64,000 nt of DNA from an uncultured Bacteroidales bacterium. GTDB taxonomy: Bacteria > Bacteroidota > Bacteroidia > Bacteroidales > Muribaculaceae. The position numbers and the translations under genes were made by a program. The notes below the pieces were generated by a model, which did not search any database, was not told the DNA's origin, and saw only the letters and a program-made list of their open reading frames with translations. This document shows positions 1-9,970 of this stretch, in pieces (the stretch's first letter is position 1; each line of letters begins with the position of its first letter). The stretch is taken from NCBI GenBank assembly GCA_947072905.1, contig CAMTKF010000007.1, positions 1-64,000 of the forward strand. Direction: 5' to 3'.

Positions 1-76
1 ATGACTGAATCAATATCTAAAATACATTGACAAGACTCTCAAAGACAAGATAAAATAAATTTTAAACAGTTTCTAA
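1..76 (-). repeat. Truncated (by window edge) copy of a MITE-like palindromic repeat, inverted relative to 34571-34646
   Basis: Reverse complement of 34571-34646 matches 1-76 at 74/76 positions by eye. Confidence 0.85.
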
Positions 77-107
77 AGTGTGTTCATCACACAGCATCAC
101 CTAATAA

Positions 108-140
108 ACAAGGCGCATTCTTCAGAGGGATGCGCCTTGT
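108..140. terminator. Strong hairpin, 11-bp perfect stem ACAAGGCGCAT/ATGCGCCTTGT
   Basis: Inverted repeat read directly; lies 15 nt upstream of the ATG at 156; no clear T-tract, so terminator or 5'UTR hairpin. Confidence 0.5.
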
Positions 141-155
141 AGTGTATCTGAATAT

Positions 156-1262
156 ATGCGAAAACTATTCTTGTTCCCTATCTTTGCATTAGTTTCCATT
201 ATAATGAATGCAAGCGCATACGACTTCTCCGGCCTCGACTCGATAATGAACCGCTACAGCCCCGATGCCCCCGGTGCAGCCATAATAATAGCTCAGGGCG
301 ATTCAATACTTTACGAACGCTACGCCGGGCTGGCCGATATGTCGGCACGCACGCCCATAGGCCCCGACACCCGATTCTGCATAGCATCGTGCTCCAAGCA
401 GTTCACCGTGGCGGCATTGCTAAGGCAGGTAAGCGGCTACCGCGGCCCCATGCCACTGCTCGACACCCCGCTGAGCCGGTTTTTCGATTACGAACAGCCG
501 TTCTGGAACGATATAACCCTGCGCAATCTCGCCAACCATACATCAGGAATACCCGATTCAAGACCTCGCACCGACCGCAATTGGTGTGTGTTTGCCGACG
601 AAGCCCAATCGCTGGAATATCTGCCCTCGGTTGAATCAACCACCTTCGGGCCGGGCGAATATTACGATTACCTCAACCCGTCGTTCATACTCATAGCCAA
701 TGTTGTGGAACAGCTCACCGGCAAGGATTTCTACAAATACGTGACCGACAGCATCTTCACACCGGCCGGAATGACCCACACGTACTACTTCGATCCCGGG
801 CACGATGGTCCGGGACAAAGCCATGCCTACGTACCCGACGGCGACGGACAATGGAAAGAATATGACTATGGCGAGGAGACTTTCTATGCCACCCGCCCCG
901 ACGGCGGCATCTATTCCACCGCCCGCGACCTGCTGGCTTGGGAAAACGCACTGCGCGATGCCACGGTACTCGACGCCTCACTGCGCGACCTCGCCTACCG
1001 CCCCTCGGTAAGCGTCACCGATAGCCCTTTATGCGACTATCAGCGCCGCCCCGACACATGGTATGGGTTGGGCTGGTTTATAGATCATCCGGCCAATCAG
1101 CCTAAAAAGGTTTATCATACCGGCGACAACGGCGGCTATCAGGCTTATCTGGCCAAATACCCCGAAGAGGATATCAAAATAATTGTACTCGAAAACCGCA
1201 ACGACTTTGACCGATGGGAGTTTGCCACAGCTATAGACAAAACTTTGAGAGTACGCAAATGA
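156..1262 (+). CDS. Serine hydrolase, beta-lactamase class C / penicillin-binding protein family
   Basis: Signal peptide, SCSKQFT (SxxK), YDYLNPSF (YxN-like) and HTGDNGG motifs. Confidence 0.9.
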   Translation: MRKLFLFPIFALVSIIMNASAYDFSGLDSIMNRYSPDAPGAAIIIAQGDSILYERYAGLADMSARTPIGPDTRFCIASCSKQFTVAALLRQVSGYRGPMPLLDTPLSRFFDYEQPFWNDITLRNLANHTSGIPDSRPRTDRNWCVFADEAQSLEYLPSVESTTFGPGEYYDYLNPSFILIANVVEQLTGKDFYKYVTDSIFTPAGMTHTYYFDPGHDGPGQSHAYVPDGDGQWKEYDYGEETFYATRPDGGIYSTARDLLAWENALRDATVLDASLRDLAYRPSVSVTDSPLCDYQRRPDTWYGLGWFIDHPANQPKKVYHTGDNGGYQAYLAKYPEEDIKIIVLENRNDFDRWEFATAIDKTLRVRK

Positions 1263-1651
1263 AAAGAATATTACACTATTGGCCCACTTTCATAGTGGTA
1301 TGCGTAATCATATACGCCACATGGCTGCCCCACCCGCTGCCGAGCAGCTCTCTGCCGTCAATCCCCCACATCGACAAGCTCATACATGCCATAATGATGG
1401 GCGGATTTACGGGTGCTGTGATGTTTGACTACTACCGTCAGTGCCCCTCGCGCCGACCGCTCACCTTGCGCGTAGTGATTGCATTCACCTCAATGGCAAT
1501 GGCATTCAGCGTGGTTGACGAAACCGTACAGGGACTGCTGCCCATCGGCCGCCCATCTGACCCGCTCGATCTGCTTGCCGACTGGCTCGGATGTGTGGTA
1601 GCCGCATTTACAGCGCCACCTGCCATCCGCGCAGTCGTCAGACTTCGTTAA
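1259..1651 (+). CDS. VanZ-like family membrane protein
   Basis: MKRILHYWPTFIVVCVIIYATWLPHP...DKLIHAIMMGGFTG; ATG overlaps preceding TGA. Confidence 0.75.
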   Translation: MKRILHYWPTFIVVCVIIYATWLPHPLPSSSLPSIPHIDKLIHAIMMGGFTGAVMFDYYRQCPSRRPLTLRVVIAFTSMAMAFSVVDETVQGLLPIGRPSDPLDLLADWLGCVVAAFTAPPAIRAVVRLR

Positions 1652-1668
1652 ATTGAACTTCTAAGAAA

Positions 1669-2505
1669 TCACTTGACTATAACAGTTGCAAACGATGTGC
1701 CGTAACCTGCCCAATAGCCCTTTCCGCCCTGTATATTGCCTTCGCAGGCAGTGGTGGAGATGAAAAACATGTTGGACTGCAGGCTTACGGCTTTCTCATA
1801 CGACTCCCAGAAGCGGTAAGCCTCGGCGTCGAGTGTGCATAGCTTAACCTGCACAGTGTCATTTATGCGGTAATTAGGGGTAAAATGGCCTTGGGTAGAG
1901 GTATCGTGTATGCCCCTGGCTGCGTTCCACCCTGCGCTCGGGTCGTATTCATCATCCTTAAAGAGTCCGAGGAATGAAGAGTAATAACGCTTCTCGCCGT
2001 TGGTCCGCGTAAACAGTTTATAGTAATGGCCGTTCTCAGGACATACATTGCCGTATGCTCTGAGCATAAACATCGAATCAGAGCCTTCAACACGGTTTAC
2101 CTTCAATGAATCAAGCCTTGCCACAGGCGGTATGGTAGTTACGGCTGTAAGTACCCGATCGTCCACTTCCACTTTCAATGTATAGGTGTGGCCTACCTTG
2201 CCGCGCAACCTCGATGAGGTATAGATAACCGGCGGCACATAGTTGTCGTTAATACGCATCACCAATACCTCCGACTCCTCGCCGTCGCTCACGGTTATAC
2301 GGCACCAACGCTGCACCAGCTCGTCGATAGAGCCGCTACCGTTCTGTATATCGGCGGCCTTGGTCACTATCACCACGGGCTTGTCCTCGTCTTCAATCCA
2401 GCCTTCCACCACTATAGGTATCTCAACCTGCGGCCCGGGACTGTCACTGTCGCATGCCGCGCACAGTGCGAGCAAAGCTGTTCCGGATAATATCATCTTT
2501 TTCAT
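1669..2505 (-). CDS. DUF4249-type lipoprotein
   Basis: Lipobox ALCAAC, family-like architecture, adjacent to TonB-dependent receptor. Confidence 0.7.
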   Translation of the reverse strand: MKKMILSGTALLALCAACDSDSPGPQVEIPIVVEGWIEDEDKPVVIVTKAADIQNGSGSIDELVQRWCRITVSDGEESEVLVMRINDNYVPPVIYTSSRLRGKVGHTYTLKVEVDDRVLTAVTTIPPVARLDSLKVNRVEGSDSMFMLRAYGNVCPENGHYYKLFTRTNGEKRYYSSFLGLFKDDEYDPSAGWNAARGIHDTSTQGHFTPNYRINDTVQVKLCTLDAEAYRFWESYEKAVSLQSNMFFISTTACEGNIQGGKGYWAGYGTSFATVIVK

Positions 2506-2512
2506 AATCCGC

Positions 2513-4534
2513 TCAGAATTTAATGTAATAACTCAGCGACGGAATCGCATATCCCATGGTCATCGACGACGGATGAATCCCCTCTTTAACTGAAAACGAG
2601 TATGACCTGAACAACTCATTGTCGTGGGCGTAGGCATTGAATACGCTCACATTTAGTCCCTGCTCCACCGGGCCACGTCTGTAGAATATCCAGTCAAGCG
2701 CCAGGTCTAGGCGGTGCATGGCCGACAAGCGGCTCGAATTATATTCCTTAAATTCACATATAAGGTTTTCGCCTATCATATACGCATACAGCGGCTCGGT
2801 AAAGGGCTGTCCGCTCGCATATACAAATGATGCCGACGCCGTCAGTCCACGTGATATATTCCACACCACATTAAGCTTGAGGTCGTGCGTCCTGTCGTGC
2901 AGATAGGGATACCAACGTGAGGATTTTCCGGGAAACTTTTGACTTGATTTTGACAACGTATAACTCAGAATGCCCTGCACGGGACCCACGCGCCCCTGCA
3001 CCATTGCGGCAATACCATACGCCCTGCCCCGACCCGACTCGACTCCCGACATGGGATCGAAACGGTTGCCAAGCATATCAAACAGCGACCCGTTCCACGT
3101 CATCATGTGACTGAAATTGCGATAATAAGCACTGATGTCATAGCTGAGATTAAACCGGTTGGTACGTCCGCGTAAACTCAGCGAATAATCCATAGACTCA
3201 AGCGGGCGAAAGTTGCGGCCGGCAGCTATCCAGAAGTCAGTAGGCAGTCCCAGGGTGGATTCTTCTATCTTGTGTATGAACTGCGCACGGCGGCCGGCAT
3301 GGAGTTTGAGCGAGGCATCGGCACTCATGCGGTACACTGCCGTAAATGCCGGCAACGCATATATGCGCGACAAGTCTCCGCCGTTATAATACACGAGCTT
3401 GGCACCGGGCTGAAGCTCAAAGCGGCCCACACTGAAGGGCAGTATGCCACCTGCCCTAATCTCGGCCGAACCGCCCGAACTGCGAGGTGCCACGCTGCCG
3501 CCACGCCGCAAGTCTTCTACATATTGCGGTGTGATATGCCTGTAGACAGCCCCTGCGCCTATGGTGGCGCGGCCTATTTTCATAACTCCCGAATAATTCA
3601 GCGCATACAGCCGCGACGGCATATTACGGTCAATATCGGCATAGCTTACACGGGCTTTATTTGAGAAAAAGCTGTAGCCTAAGGTATGCGTGGACCTATC
3701 GGGACACAGCAATGTGGCACCGGCTGCCATATTGCGCCAGCCCATAAGTATATCGGCTGAATAATTGGGGTCGGAAACCTTCATGTTGTCCGAGCCATAG
3801 AATGCGCTAAATTTCAGTCTGTATCCCTTGCCGAGCGATTGCAGGTAAGTGGCGTTGAAATCTTGAAATCCGTAGTCGAGCGGAGCGTTTCCGAGCTTTA
3901 TGGCATCGCCATAAAGGGCATTCAGATAAGTGAGCCTGCCCGACAGGGTAAGAGAAGATTTTCCTTTGCTGACAGGGGTCTTGACAGTGGCGTACGCATC
4001 TAACAGACCAACCGACGCGCTGCCCTGCAAGTCCGTTACCGGCGTTGATGATGTATTTGCCGATATATCGGCGCCAACAAAGTCGGCCGATGCCGAATTG
4101 TCGGTGTTCATAGTGATATCAAACGTGTCGAAATGCGGAGTGTTGAACACCGAGAACAGTCCTAAGAAATGTACCGGATTGTATATATCCATGCCGTCGA
4201 TCGACACATGGTTGTGGGCATTCTCACTACCCTGCACATAAATACCGCCGGAAATGAAATCGCTTGACGCCACCATGGGCAGCGCCTGCATGATGCGCAA
4301 CGGGTCGGAATTGCCCAAAAGCCGCGGTAATGCGCTGATTGCCGCAGCTCCAAGACTGTACTGTCCGCCCTCCTTGCCCTGACTGAATGCCGGAGGACGG
4401 CGACGCGCCACCACCTGTACCTCGCCAAGCGGGTTGGCCGATGTATCGGCAGGCTCTGAACCGGCAATCGCGGTCTGTGCAGCTGCCGAAGAAGCCGCAC
4501 AGACCGCGATCGCTATGGTAAAAAGCCTGTTCAA
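2513..4534 (-). CDS. TonB-dependent receptor plug domain outer-membrane protein
   Basis: Signal peptide, plug-like region (GGIYVQGSENAHNHVSIDGMDIYNPVHFLGLFSVFN), beta-barrel with terminal F. Confidence 0.85.
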   Translation of the reverse strand: MNRLFTIAIAVCAASSAAAQTAIAGSEPADTSANPLGEVQVVARRRPPAFSQGKEGGQYSLGAAAISALPRLLGNSDPLRIMQALPMVASSDFISGGIYVQGSENAHNHVSIDGMDIYNPVHFLGLFSVFNTPHFDTFDITMNTDNSASADFVGADISANTSSTPVTDLQGSASVGLLDAYATVKTPVSKGKSSLTLSGRLTYLNALYGDAIKLGNAPLDYGFQDFNATYLQSLGKGYRLKFSAFYGSDNMKVSDPNYSADILMGWRNMAAGATLLCPDRSTHTLGYSFFSNKARVSYADIDRNMPSRLYALNYSGVMKIGRATIGAGAVYRHITPQYVEDLRRGGSVAPRSSGGSAEIRAGGILPFSVGRFELQPGAKLVYYNGGDLSRIYALPAFTAVYRMSADASLKLHAGRRAQFIHKIEESTLGLPTDFWIAAGRNFRPLESMDYSLSLRGRTNRFNLSYDISAYYRNFSHMMTWNGSLFDMLGNRFDPMSGVESGRGRAYGIAAMVQGRVGPVQGILSYTLSKSSQKFPGKSSRWYPYLHDRTHDLKLNVVWNISRGLTASASFVYASGQPFTEPLYAYMIGENLICEFKEYNSSRLSAMHRLDLALDWIFYRRGPVEQGLNVSVFNAYAHDNELFRSYSFSVKEGIHPSSMTMGYAIPSLSYYIKF

Positions 4535-4537
4535 GCC

Positions 4538-6205
4538 TTACCAGGGATAGGGTTCGTCATACTCATAATCGCTGAGTATGTTGTTGATGGTGTTCACTAT
4601 ATCATCGGCATCGTTCACAAACTTGCGGAAATTATTGCCGGTGAAGTATTTGCTGTCAAATGCGAATGAACTGCCATCTGCAAAGGTAAGATACGGCAGG
4701 GTTATGTATTCAATATCGCGCTGCTGATATGATGCTCCAAGGTCAACCCATGTATTTGTTCGCTCGTCCCAGTAGCCTGTCACAGTGTAGCCGTCGTCCC
4801 ATATATCCTCGTCCACGTTCCATATCACAAAGCCCTGGGGCTGATAGCCGTGGTCGTAATAGAACGATGCGTCTGAATAGTTGTTGAATATCTCCACTAT
4901 CTTGTTCATGCTCTGTTCCGAGCCGTATGTCAGAGTAAGCAGATTCTTGTTTCGGTTGATATCAACCGAAAAAGCCTCATCGTTCTCCTGCAGATATCGT
5001 TCTATATCGTCGTAAGAATTGTCATAATTGGCCACATGACCCTTTACCTGCAGTCGGCCGAGAATATCGGTATCTGTGACTACCGAGCCGAATTTCCTTA
5101 CTACACTGCGTCCATCCACGGTATAGTAATACTCGCCGTAATTCTCGTATTCATATTCATCAAGAACGCCCTGCATGTCATCAGCCCATCCCTGCATGTT
5201 GAGCAGTTCAGAACCTTTCAGCCTTACAGTGTTGGTTATAACCTTCTCGCCCTTGATTGCAACGGTAAGGTCGTCGTTGGCCGAGGTATTGCGTATGGCA
5301 AGGATATTGTCAACCTTGATGTTGGCAAAGTCTGCCGCCAATGTCATATCCAGCGACTTGTTTTCCTGATTCAACTCAAAGTCGATATCGGTATTGAATA
5401 TGACAGTATTCTGCATCTTTGTCACACATGAAATGTGGCGGGGAACACGTCCGGTAACGTTGTATGTCAGTATAGAACCATCATAATCCTTCAGCTTGAT
5501 AGATTCGGTCCATTGTGTGTAATCCTCCGATGCCTCTATGCGGAAGGTGTAGTTTTTGCCCATTGCCGGGCCTTTGAACCTCAGTTCAAAATAGTTGGCA
5601 TCAGAAATTTTCGTCCACTTGCGCTGATTCACGTCAGCCTCAAACACACCGGTGAGGTCGTTTTTGGTGAACAGGTCGGTATACACCGAGCCCATGACGC
5701 GCACAGCCGCAAAATTGCCCTTGGCCATATCGCCCATAGCGTTGATGAGCTTGTTGAGCGGAGCGCGATAGTCATATTCTTCATCATCGTCAAAAAGGTC
5801 GGGATGATTTGCCTTGAAGTCGGCAAAAATCTCATCTTGATCGCAAAAAGACAGATTGGTATATTCGGCCATGAATCCGAGGACATCGGCTGCATCGTTC
5901 ACATTGATTTTTGAGTACAGTTCATCGCCTATCTGCAATATTCGGTCCTTATGCTCGGTTGACGACATCTGACCGCCCACAGGCATGTCAAATGAAATAT
6001 GCTCAACATTGGCCAGCTTAATGCCTGTGTCATATCCGCTCACATACAGAGTCTTGCCGTCTTCGCTGAACTTCAGGTCACCGGCAACGCCAAAAGAGTA
6101 TTTATGATATCCGTCGGCTTCTTTAACATAAATTGCACGCGGTCCGGCGCCCCACACGGGTACCAATGAGAGTACTGTCAGTACTAAAAATGCCAGTCTT
6201 TTCAT
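4538..6205 (-). CDS. Secreted hypothetical protein
   Basis: N-terminal signal peptide; long ORF in operon-like array. Confidence 0.6.
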   Translation of the reverse strand: MKRLAFLVLTVLSLVPVWGAGPRAIYVKEADGYHKYSFGVAGDLKFSEDGKTLYVSGYDTGIKLANVEHISFDMPVGGQMSSTEHKDRILQIGDELYSKINVNDAADVLGFMAEYTNLSFCDQDEIFADFKANHPDLFDDDEEYDYRAPLNKLINAMGDMAKGNFAAVRVMGSVYTDLFTKNDLTGVFEADVNQRKWTKISDANYFELRFKGPAMGKNYTFRIEASEDYTQWTESIKLKDYDGSILTYNVTGRVPRHISCVTKMQNTVIFNTDIDFELNQENKSLDMTLAADFANIKVDNILAIRNTSANDDLTVAIKGEKVITNTVRLKGSELLNMQGWADDMQGVLDEYEYENYGEYYYTVDGRSVVRKFGSVVTDTDILGRLQVKGHVANYDNSYDDIERYLQENDEAFSVDINRNKNLLTLTYGSEQSMNKIVEIFNNYSDASFYYDHGYQPQGFVIWNVDEDIWDDGYTVTGYWDERTNTWVDLGASYQQRDIEYITLPYLTFADGSSFAFDSKYFTGNNFRKFVNDADDIVNTINNILSDYEYDEPYPW

Positions 6206-6687
6206 TTCTTCAGGAATTTAAATGCAAGTCCGTTATAAGTTGCCACATACACTCCGGCGGGGAGTACACTCACGTCAAGGGTCTGAGCGCCATCGCCTGT
6301 CTTGAATCCAAGCATCTTGCGACCGTTTGAATCATAAACCGCAAATTCGGCACCTGCCACACCGGTAAAGCTTATGGCAGCCGATTCAGCTGAGAACTCA
6401 AAGGAAACTCCGTCGGTGATTGCAGACTCTACACCGCCGACCGAATTATGTGAGAACTCCATATTGCTTATGGCAGCTATATCCACCTTTTCTACGGTAG
6501 CGTCCTTCATCTCCACATTCATCTGCGCGTCAGAGAATGTGAGTCGGTTGATATGGTCTATATCAATGGCCTTTGACTGGCCGCCTGCCAGCTGAAGCAC
6601 CATATACATGGGTTCGCTTACAGACTGTGCCCCGGCAGCAAATGCAAGGCTGAGCATGGCCGGCACAATTAAATTACGAAATTTCAT
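6202..6687 (-). CDS. Secreted protein with T9SS type-A-like C-terminal sorting domain
   Basis: Start MKFRNLIVPAMLSLAFAAGAQ; C-terminus VYDSNGRKMLGF...LPAGVYVATYNGLAFKFLKK resembles Por_Secre_tail. Confidence 0.65.
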   Translation of the reverse strand: MKFRNLIVPAMLSLAFAAGAQSVSEPMYMVLQLAGGQSKAIDIDHINRLTFSDAQMNVEMKDATVEKVDIAAISNMEFSHNSVGGVESAITDGVSFEFSAESAAISFTGVAGAEFAVYDSNGRKMLGFKTGDGAQTLDVSVLPAGVYVATYNGLAFKFLKK

Positions 6688-6720
6688 AGCGAAAAAAGAA
6701 AGACAAAATGTGATAATGTT

Positions 6721-6752
6721 AAGACGGTGGCACACTGCTGTACCACCGTCTT
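6721..6752 (-). terminator. Terminator hairpin AAGACGGTGG/CCACCGTCTT
   Basis: 10-bp perfect stem immediately downstream of 6768-7763. Confidence 0.7.
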
Positions 6753-6767
6753 GAATTATGTATGAAT

Positions 6768-7763
6768 TTATTTGAGGGCTTTTTCAACGTCGGCCTTGAG
6801 GTCGGCGCCTTGCTTGTCGCGGCTCACTATGGTGCCGTCGGGGGCTATGAGCATTATGCAGGGAATACCCGATATACCGTAGATATCGGTTGGAATCTGC
6901 TGGGCATCGAGTATAACGGGCCAGGTAATATCGAGGTCCTTGATAGCTTTCTCGGTATCTGCCACCTTATCCCATACTGCTACGCCGAGTACGTTGAGTT
7001 TGTCGGAATTTGCTGCGAGAAGTTCCTTTATACCGGGAATCTCGCGGCGGCACGGGCCGCACCAGCTTGCCCAGAAGTCAACGAGAAGATACTTGCCATC
7101 CTTGCCTACGTAGTCGCTCAGCTTCTTGCCGTTGATGTCGAAGTCGGTGTACTTCGCGCCTACGCCGGTGGCAGCCTTACGGCGGTTCATCTCAATAAGC
7201 TGCGACACGCGCTGTGACTTCTGCAGCGAGGGAACCTTGTCCACGTATGCTTCCAATTCTTCGGGAGCCATACCGTAGGCCGTCTGCATGAAAATCATCA
7301 GTCCGACGGGATTGTCGATATTCTCGTCCATTTTTTCCTTAAGGTATTTTTCATATTGGGCGTATACAGCTTCTTTTTCGGCCTCACTTGTGCATGAGTT
7401 GTATTTGCGACCGATGGCGGCCAACGAATCATTGAGCTCGCGGTTAACATCGTTGAGAGGAGAACCAAAAGCTTTACCCTGCTTGTCAAAGGAAATGCTG
7501 CCGTTTTCAAGGATGAACGAGGGGCCACGCTTGCCGTCCATTATAAGACGGGCGGGGATAGGTTCGTCAATGGTTCCCTCAAATACGGTCATTTCGCCTT
7601 CACAAAGCACTGAGTCTACATACTCGCCGTTATCATAGTTAATAATATATAGCATTGCGCCTTCGAGATCGGCGGTGCCGGGTACCTGCACCTTGTAAGG
7701 ATCGGCGGCGTTCATTCCGCAAGCCGCTGCTCCGAGGGCTGCAATCATAAACAATTTTTTCAT
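6768..7763 (-). CDS. TlpA-like thiol:disulfide oxidoreductase with DUF4369-like N-terminus
   Basis: FWASWCGPCRREIPGIKEL thioredoxin motif; signal peptide from MKKLFMIAALG. Confidence 0.9.
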   Translation of the reverse strand: MKKLFMIAALGAAACGMNAADPYKVQVPGTADLEGAMLYIINYDNGEYVDSVLCEGEMTVFEGTIDEPIPARLIMDGKRGPSFILENGSISFDKQGKAFGSPLNDVNRELNDSLAAIGRKYNSCTSEAEKEAVYAQYEKYLKEKMDENIDNPVGLMIFMQTAYGMAPEELEAYVDKVPSLQKSQRVSQLIEMNRRKAATGVGAKYTDFDINGKKLSDYVGKDGKYLLVDFWASWCGPCRREIPGIKELLAANSDKLNVLGVAVWDKVADTEKAIKDLDITWPVILDAQQIPTDIYGISGIPCIMLIAPDGTIVSRDKQGADLKADVEKALK

Positions 7764-7912
7764 TTTGATTATATTTAATATTTTCACAAAAGTAATAAAA
7801 ATTTCATTCTTGACAAATAACCCTTTACAATCTTTTTTTGTTTTAGTTAGTGTATTATTCGTTTGCAACTAATGTTTTATACACTTTTACTTAATTTTTG
7901 AAATATTTTTTG

Positions 7913-7921
7913 TAGATTTGC
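7913..7921 (+). promoter_or_regulatory. Bacteroidetes -7 promoter element TAGATTTGC
   Basis: TAnnTTTG motif about 21 nt upstream of ATG 7942. Confidence 0.5.
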
Positions 7922-7941
7922 AACTTTAACTGACGTTTCCT

Positions 7942-9618
7942 ATGGCAATTAATCATCATACTGATAAAAACGAAACCATAATAACACTCGTTCAAAAATC
8001 CATCCGGAACAATTGGGAAGAGATGGCAATGACCGATTTTCACGGAGTTGCGTTTCAATACCGCGATGTAGCACGCAAGATTGCCAAGCTGCATATTCTG
8101 TTTGAGAAAGCCGGCATAAAACCCGGCGACAAGATTGCTTTCTGCGGCAAAAACTGCTCTCAATGGGCCATAGCCTTCCTGGCAGCCCTTACATACGGAG
8201 CTGTTTCGGTACCCATCCTTCATGAATTCAAACCCGAAAACATACACCATCTGGTAAATCACTCCGAGGCTCGGCTGCTGTTTACCGACACCCATATATG
8301 GGAGAACCTCGACCCCGATGCAATGCTCAAGGTTGAAGGCGTTCTGCTTATTTCAGACTATTCGCTGCTGCTGGGACGGTCTAAGGTACTCACTGAGGCG
8401 CGCACAAAGCTTAACCTGCTGTTCGGACAGCATTATCCCGACCGCTTCACCGTTGAGAATGTGAATTACCGCCAGCCGGCCAGCCCCGACGACCTCGCCG
8501 TAATAAACTACACATCAGGTTCTACCGGATTCTCAAAGGGCGTGATGCTGTCTTACAAGAACTTGTGGAGCAACATCAGGTATGCCATCGACAACATTCC
8601 GTTCTTCAAGCCCGGCGACGGCACCATCTGCATGCTGCCGCTGGCCCACATGTTCGGGCTGTCGATAGAGATGCTGTTTACGTTCTGCTCGGGCTGCCAT
8701 CTTTTCTTTCTCACCCGCACCCCGTCGCCGCGCGTGATCATGGAAGCCTTTGCTACCGTAAAGCCCAAGCTCATCATCACCGTGCCGCTGGTTATAGAGA
8801 AAATCATACGCACCCGTGTGTTCCCCGAGCTCAACAAGCCGCTGCTGAAATTCCTGCTCCACGTGCCCGTTGTCGACGACAAGATTCTGGGCAAGGTGAG
8901 AGACAAACTTATGACTGTATTCGGCGGCAATCTCGTAGAACTTGTAGTTGGCGGCGCCCCGCTCAGCCCCGACGTAGAGGAATTCCTCACCCGTATCAAA
9001 TTTCCATTCACCGTAGGCTACGGCATGACCGAGTGCGCCCCGCTCATTTCGTATGTTTACTGGGACAACCGCCGCATAGGTTCGTGCGGAAAGATGGTTG
9101 ACCGCATGCAGGCCCGTATAGAATCGCCCGACCCCACCACCACTCCGGGCGTACTGTGGGTAAAGGGCGACAACGTGATGAAAGGATATTACAAAAATGA
9201 TGAGGCCACCGAATCGGCCTTCCGCGACGGATGGATGAGCACCGGCGACATCTGCCAGATGGACGCCGACGGATATCTGTACATACGCGGACGCGACAAG
9301 ACCATGATTCTGGGTCCCAGCGGTCAGAATATCTACCCCGAGGAAATAGAACAGAAAATCAACAATCTGCCATTTGTCACCGAAAGCCTTGTGGTAGAAC
9401 AGGGCGGCAAGCTCACAGCCTTGGTTTACCCCAATTTTGAAGAAGCCGACCGCGAAGGCCTCACCCCGCCCCAGGTGGAGCAGAGAATATCGCAAGAGGT
9501 AAAGGAACTGAACCCGCAGTTGCCGGCATACAGCCAGATTTCTTCAGTCAAGATACATCAGGAAGAATTTGCCAAGACCCCAAAGCATTCCATCAAGCGC
9601 TATCTCTATCAGCATTGA
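7942..9618 (+). CDS. AMP-dependent synthetase/ligase (long-chain acyl-CoA ligase type)
   Basis: YTSGSTGFSKGVMLS, GYGMTECAP, STGDICQMDADGYLYIRGRDK motifs. Confidence 0.9.
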   Translation: MAINHHTDKNETIITLVQKSIRNNWEEMAMTDFHGVAFQYRDVARKIAKLHILFEKAGIKPGDKIAFCGKNCSQWAIAFLAALTYGAVSVPILHEFKPENIHHLVNHSEARLLFTDTHIWENLDPDAMLKVEGVLLISDYSLLLGRSKVLTEARTKLNLLFGQHYPDRFTVENVNYRQPASPDDLAVINYTSGSTGFSKGVMLSYKNLWSNIRYAIDNIPFFKPGDGTICMLPLAHMFGLSIEMLFTFCSGCHLFFLTRTPSPRVIMEAFATVKPKLIITVPLVIEKIIRTRVFPELNKPLLKFLLHVPVVDDKILGKVRDKLMTVFGGNLVELVVGGAPLSPDVEEFLTRIKFPFTVGYGMTECAPLISYVYWDNRRIGSCGKMVDRMQARIESPDPTTTPGVLWVKGDNVMKGYYKNDEATESAFRDGWMSTGDICQMDADGYLYIRGRDKTMILGPSGQNIYPEEIEQKINNLPFVTESLVVEQGGKLTALVYPNFEEADREGLTPPQVEQRISQEVKELNPQLPAYSQISSVKIHQEEFAKTPKHSIKRYLYQH

Positions 9619-9638
9619 TAAGAATGTGAATGAATTTT

Positions 9639-9662
9639 AGAGCTTGTTTAGCAACAAGCTCT
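9639..9662 (+). terminator. Terminator hairpin AGAGCTTGTT-TAGC-AACAAGCTCT
   Basis: 10-bp perfect stem just after stop at 9618, followed by AATTTGTCTTT. Confidence 0.75.
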
Positions 9663-9790
9663 AATTTGTCTTTATCTGTAAAGATTAATAATAAACCTAC
9701 TCATATTTTACGCCTTAAATTCATACATATACTTTTTATCTCGAAAATTTGTTGTATATTTGTAATCTAACCAACATAGGAGACAAAATC

Positions 9791-9970
9791 ATGGCAATGA
9801 CAATCAAATCCACCCCTATACTTTGGGGTGAAGATGCCGAGAGATTTAACGAGGAGGCTGATCGCAACGGCAAGCTACCCACCCCTATAATCTCAGAGGA
9901 TAGGCGCAAAAAAATACGTGCCATGTGGGAAGAATGCAAACGGGCAACTTTCCCACCCAAAAAACTATGA
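9791..9970 (+). CDS. Small protein, candidate antitoxin partner of the downstream GNAT protein
   Basis: 59-aa ORF MAMTIKSTPILWGEDAERFNEEADRNGK...; ATGA overlap with next gene; TATATTTG promoter motif at 9755. Confidence 0.6.
   Translation: MAMTIKSTPILWGEDAERFNEEADRNGKLPTPIISEDRRKKIRAMWEECKRATFPPKKL

Noticed and set aside
8533-9495. 320-aa minus-strand ORF opposite the AMP-ligase gene
   Set aside because: Shadow ORF fully antisense to a well-supported CDS with family motifs; composition consistent with codon-bias artefact. The same reasoning excludes the many other antisense ORFs in the track.
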